DNA of 9,299 bases, taken from positions 1 through 9,299 of the forward strand of contig DAOWKF010000066.1 in the NCBI GenBank assembly GCA_030640045.1. The letters are read 5' to 3'. Position 1 is the stretch's first letter. Each line of letters begins with the position of its first letter. Source of the DNA: Candidatus Omnitrophota bacterium. Lineage in GTDB: Bacteria; NPL-UPA2; BS750m-G34. The translations under genes and the position numbers were made by a program. The notes below the pieces were generated by a model that worked only from the letters and a program-made list of their open reading frames with translations, did not search any database and was not told the origin of the DNA. Below, piece after piece: positions 7,760 to 9,299 of this stretch.

Positions 7760-9299
7760 ACTTCTTCTACACTAAAATCGTCCAGAAATATGAGATATCC
7801 CCGGACATCTTTCCCGGGATATAAATCCTGGACAGCGCTTATATATCTACGAATCTGTTTGCGAAAACTTTCCATATCATCCCTTGAGCTCTTATAATCT
7901 ACTATCTCTACAGCATCTTTTCTTACTATTAATCTATCTATCCTGTAAGTATCTCCAAAACGATTAACAACTTCCTTTTCCTGAAACACAACATCGTCTT
8001 TAAGAAAAAAGAATTGTTTCATTTTTTTATCTTCTAATAGCTTTTTTATTATAGATTCAAAAAGGGCGGGGGATTTAAAGGGAAATTTTAGAGAGGCTGC
8101 CTTCATTGCATGTTTTATTATCTCCTTAGTATTACTATGACTTAGATTGCCCACACAGGAAAGGATATAGTGGAGGACTTCGCCTTTTAATAACCTGTGT
8201 CTCTGTCTTATCTTCGATGCATCTATAAATTCGTCTAAAAGGAACGGTATCCAATCCTTATACCTTGACGGCGGTATCTTTACCACGTTAGAAGTCCGCA
8301 CCGAAGGTACGGCAGACGTCTTCGGCGTCTTATCTCTAACAGGATTACCCCGCACCAGGGTAGTGCCAAGTTTACCTTCCCGCATCGGTATCAGTAAGCT
8401 TACCAAATTTTTACCCGCGCTTTTTCCCGGGATAAAAACATAAAGCTCATTTTTGGGCCTGGTGAAAGCAACATATATATTATTTAGTTCGTCTATAAAA
8501 GATTTTTTGTATTCCTCTCTGTATAAGGCATCGAGACGCTCTGAGAAACTGCCATATTTCTTTTTAAGCTTTCGCAACTCCAGTCCCTTATCTTCAGGAT
8601 AGACTGTAAATGAAGAGAGCCTTATATCCAGGCCTGCAAACGGGATAATAACCACGGGAAATTCTAATCCCTTTGCCTTGTGTATGGTAAGGACCTTCAC
8701 ATATTTAGAATCGACAATATCTACATAGAGATCATTGCCTTCTGCTTTATCAAAAAAATCTAAAAAGAGAGGGATGCTCGCATGGACCTCTTCCTGTTCC
8801 TTTACGAGCTCTAGAAATCTCATAAAAAATCCCTGATGTCCAGGAAATCTTTCAAGCACATTAAATCTACTCAAGATGCTTATTGTAAATTCATACAGGG
8901 GGACAAACCCCGCACTCTTAAAAAAACTGTCTATAAAATTGTCCCATACGTCTGGAAATTTTTTTCTGAATTCGGAAAATAGGGACAGGGGACAGTCCCG
9001 ATTTTTCTCAAAGATAAAATTCCGCACCCGGTCCCGGCTCAAGCCCGAGGCCAGGGTAAAGATATCTCCAAGGACAAATGATGCGAAAGAGAGATTGTCT
9101 ATAGGTGAGTTCAAAAATTTCAAAAAAGAAATAATTTCTTTTATATATGGATGTCTCTTTATATTCAATGTCTTATCCGATTCTACAGGAATGCCTTTCC
9201 CCAGGAGCCATGCCGTAACAAGCTCTACTTCATCATTATCCCGCGTTAAGACTGCTATGTCTTCGTAAGAAAACCTCTTGCAGAGATTTTTAACAAGCG
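7744..9299 (-). CDS. addA: AddA-like UvrD-family helicase with C-terminal nuclease (N-terminus beyond right edge)
   Basis: AddA is the SF1A helicase/nuclease partner of AddB in double-strand-break processing. 517 residues are visible; the frame stays open to the right edge, so the apparent TTG start near 9168 is not the true start. From the edge: a motif IV region (YEDIAVLTRDNDEVELVTAWLL), helicase motif V (VKVLTIHKAKGLEFP, 8700-8656), motif VI (YVAFTRPKNELYVF, 8475-8434), then a linker and a RecB-type PD-(D/E)XK nuclease: GEVLHYIL with its histidine, YRIDRLI with its aspartate, EIVDYKSS with Asp and Lys, and KQIRRY with Gln. All expected nuclease residues are present. Walker A and motifs Ia-III would lie outside the window. 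It ends 16 bases inside the addB-like gene. Two palindromic sequences are read in phase within it, at 8975-9007 and 8287-8340. RecB rather than AddA is less likely, because the partner is AddB-like and itself carries a nuclease. Confidence 0.9.
   Translation of the reverse strand, partial: LVKNLCKRFSYEDIAVLTRDNDEVELVTAWLLGKGIPVESDKTLNIKRHPYIKEIISFLKFLNSPIDNLSFASFVLGDIFTLASGLSRDRVRNFIFEKNRDCPLSLFSEFRKKFPDVWDNFIDSFFKSAGFVPLYEFTISILSRFNVLERFPGHQGFFMRFLELVKEQEEVHASIPLFLDFFDKAEGNDLYVDIVDSKYVKVLTIHKAKGLEFPVVIIPFAGLDIRLSSFTVYPEDKGLELRKLKKKYGSFSERLDALYREEYKKSFIDELNNIYVAFTRPKNELYVFIPGKSAGKNLVSLLIPMREGKLGTTLVRGNPVRDKTPKTSAVPSVRTSNVVKIPPSRYKDWIPFLLDEFIDASKIRQRHRLLKGEVLHYILSCVGNLSHSNTKEIIKHAMKAASLKFPFKSPALFESIIKKLLEDKKMKQFFFLKDDVVFQEKEVVNRFGDTYRIDRLIVRKDAVEIVDYKSSRDDMESFRKQIRRYISAVQDLYPGKDVRGYLIFLDDFSVEEVWKKI
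8287..8340. repeat. 54-base palindromic element read in phase inside addA-like gene
   Basis: The stretch is bounded by GTTAGA (8287-8292) and its exact inverse TCTAAC (8335-8340) and is exactly 18 codons long in the minus-strand frame. Inside are nested inverted repeats: CCGAAG (8301-8306) with CTTCGG (8320-8325), AGACG (8314-8318) with CGTCT (8326-8330), the 8-base palindrome AGACGTCT (8314-8321), and an imperfect hairpin GTCCGCACC-GAA-GGTACGGCAGAC (8294-8317). It is translated as VRDKTPKTSAVPSVRTSN, a polar, Ser/Thr/Pro-rich stretch between helicase motif VI and the nuclease domain. A further hairpin, TACCC (8346-8350) with GGGTA (8358-8362), adjoins it, and CCGCACC recurs 54 bases apart (8296 and 8350), so the element may extend to about 8367. 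Confidence 0.65.
8975..9007. repeat. 33-base GGGACAGTCCC-type palindromic element inside addA-like gene
   Basis: On the plus strand, GAAAAT-A-GGGAC (8975-8986) faces its inverse GTCCC-G-ATTTTTC (8995-9007), with one mismatch and one extra base. The core GGGACAGTCCC (8989-8999) is a perfect 5-base inverted repeat around an A. The heptamer GGGACAG is duplicated in tandem (8982-8988 and 8989-8995). The length is 11 codons, read in phase on the minus strand as EKNRDCPLSLF. It resembles the GGGGACAGTCCCC-type dispersed palindromes I recall from environmental genomes, but this was not checked. Confidence 0.65.

Noticed and set aside
9160..9170. An apparent TTG start for the AddA-like protein at 9168.
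   Set aside because: The same frame continues to the right edge and encodes a recognisable helicase segment (YEDIAVLTRDNDEVEL), so the gene is truncated by the window, not started here.
1..9299. CRISPR arrays, tRNA or rRNA genes, transposases, phage genes or toxin-antitoxin pairs.
   Set aside because: Looked for on both strands; the window is filled with seven recognisable protein genes and nothing matching these was seen.

Overview
The window is a dense, single-strand bacterial chromosome segment. Every gene I can support lies on the minus strand, so in transcription order the genes run from the right edge to the left edge: an AddA-like helicase/nuclease (start outside the window), an AddB-like Fe-S nuclease, a purine nucleoside phosphorylase, isoleucyl-tRNA synthetase, a DksA/TraR-type zinc-finger protein, signal peptidase II (lspA) and prolipoprotein diacylglyceryl transferase (lgt, end outside the window). 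Base composition is moderately AT-rich and no codon reassignment is needed. There is no gene-free stretch over 300 bases; the largest gap is 65 bases (5019-5083).

Right half (about 5084-9299): the two subunits of an AddAB/RexAB-like double-strand-break resection enzyme overlap by 16 bases. Both carry an intact-looking PD-(D/E)XK nuclease site, and the AddB-like subunit also has the four-cysteine Fe-S latch. These two genes contain at least three short palindromic or tandem sequences that are read in phase as part of the protein. None of the other genes shows such sequences.

Middle and left (1-5018): pnp, ileS, dksA-like, lspA and lgt form a tightly packed train with overlaps of 4, 20 and 20 bases and one 3-base gap. 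A near-consensus sigma70-type promoter (TAGACA, 17-base spacer, TATAAT) sits in the 65-base gap just before pnp. This divides the window into a DNA-repair unit and a housekeeping unit covering purine salvage, tRNA charging, a possible RNA polymerase regulator and lipoprotein maturation. The last two genes catalyse consecutive steps: Lgt adds the diacylglyceryl group to prolipoproteins and LspA then cleaves the signal peptide.

Organism: a Gram-negative or otherwise lipoprotein-making bacterium. The protein flavour (Cys-rich Lgt motif, YocK-like DksA tip, AddAB rather than RecBCD, Cys4-rich IleRS) and the gene order resemble what I recall of Candidatus Omnitrophota and related uncultured lineages. 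This assignment is an inference and was not checked against any database.

I did not find an undescribed multi-gene system. The most unusual signal is the set of in-phase palindromic mini-elements inside addA and addB.
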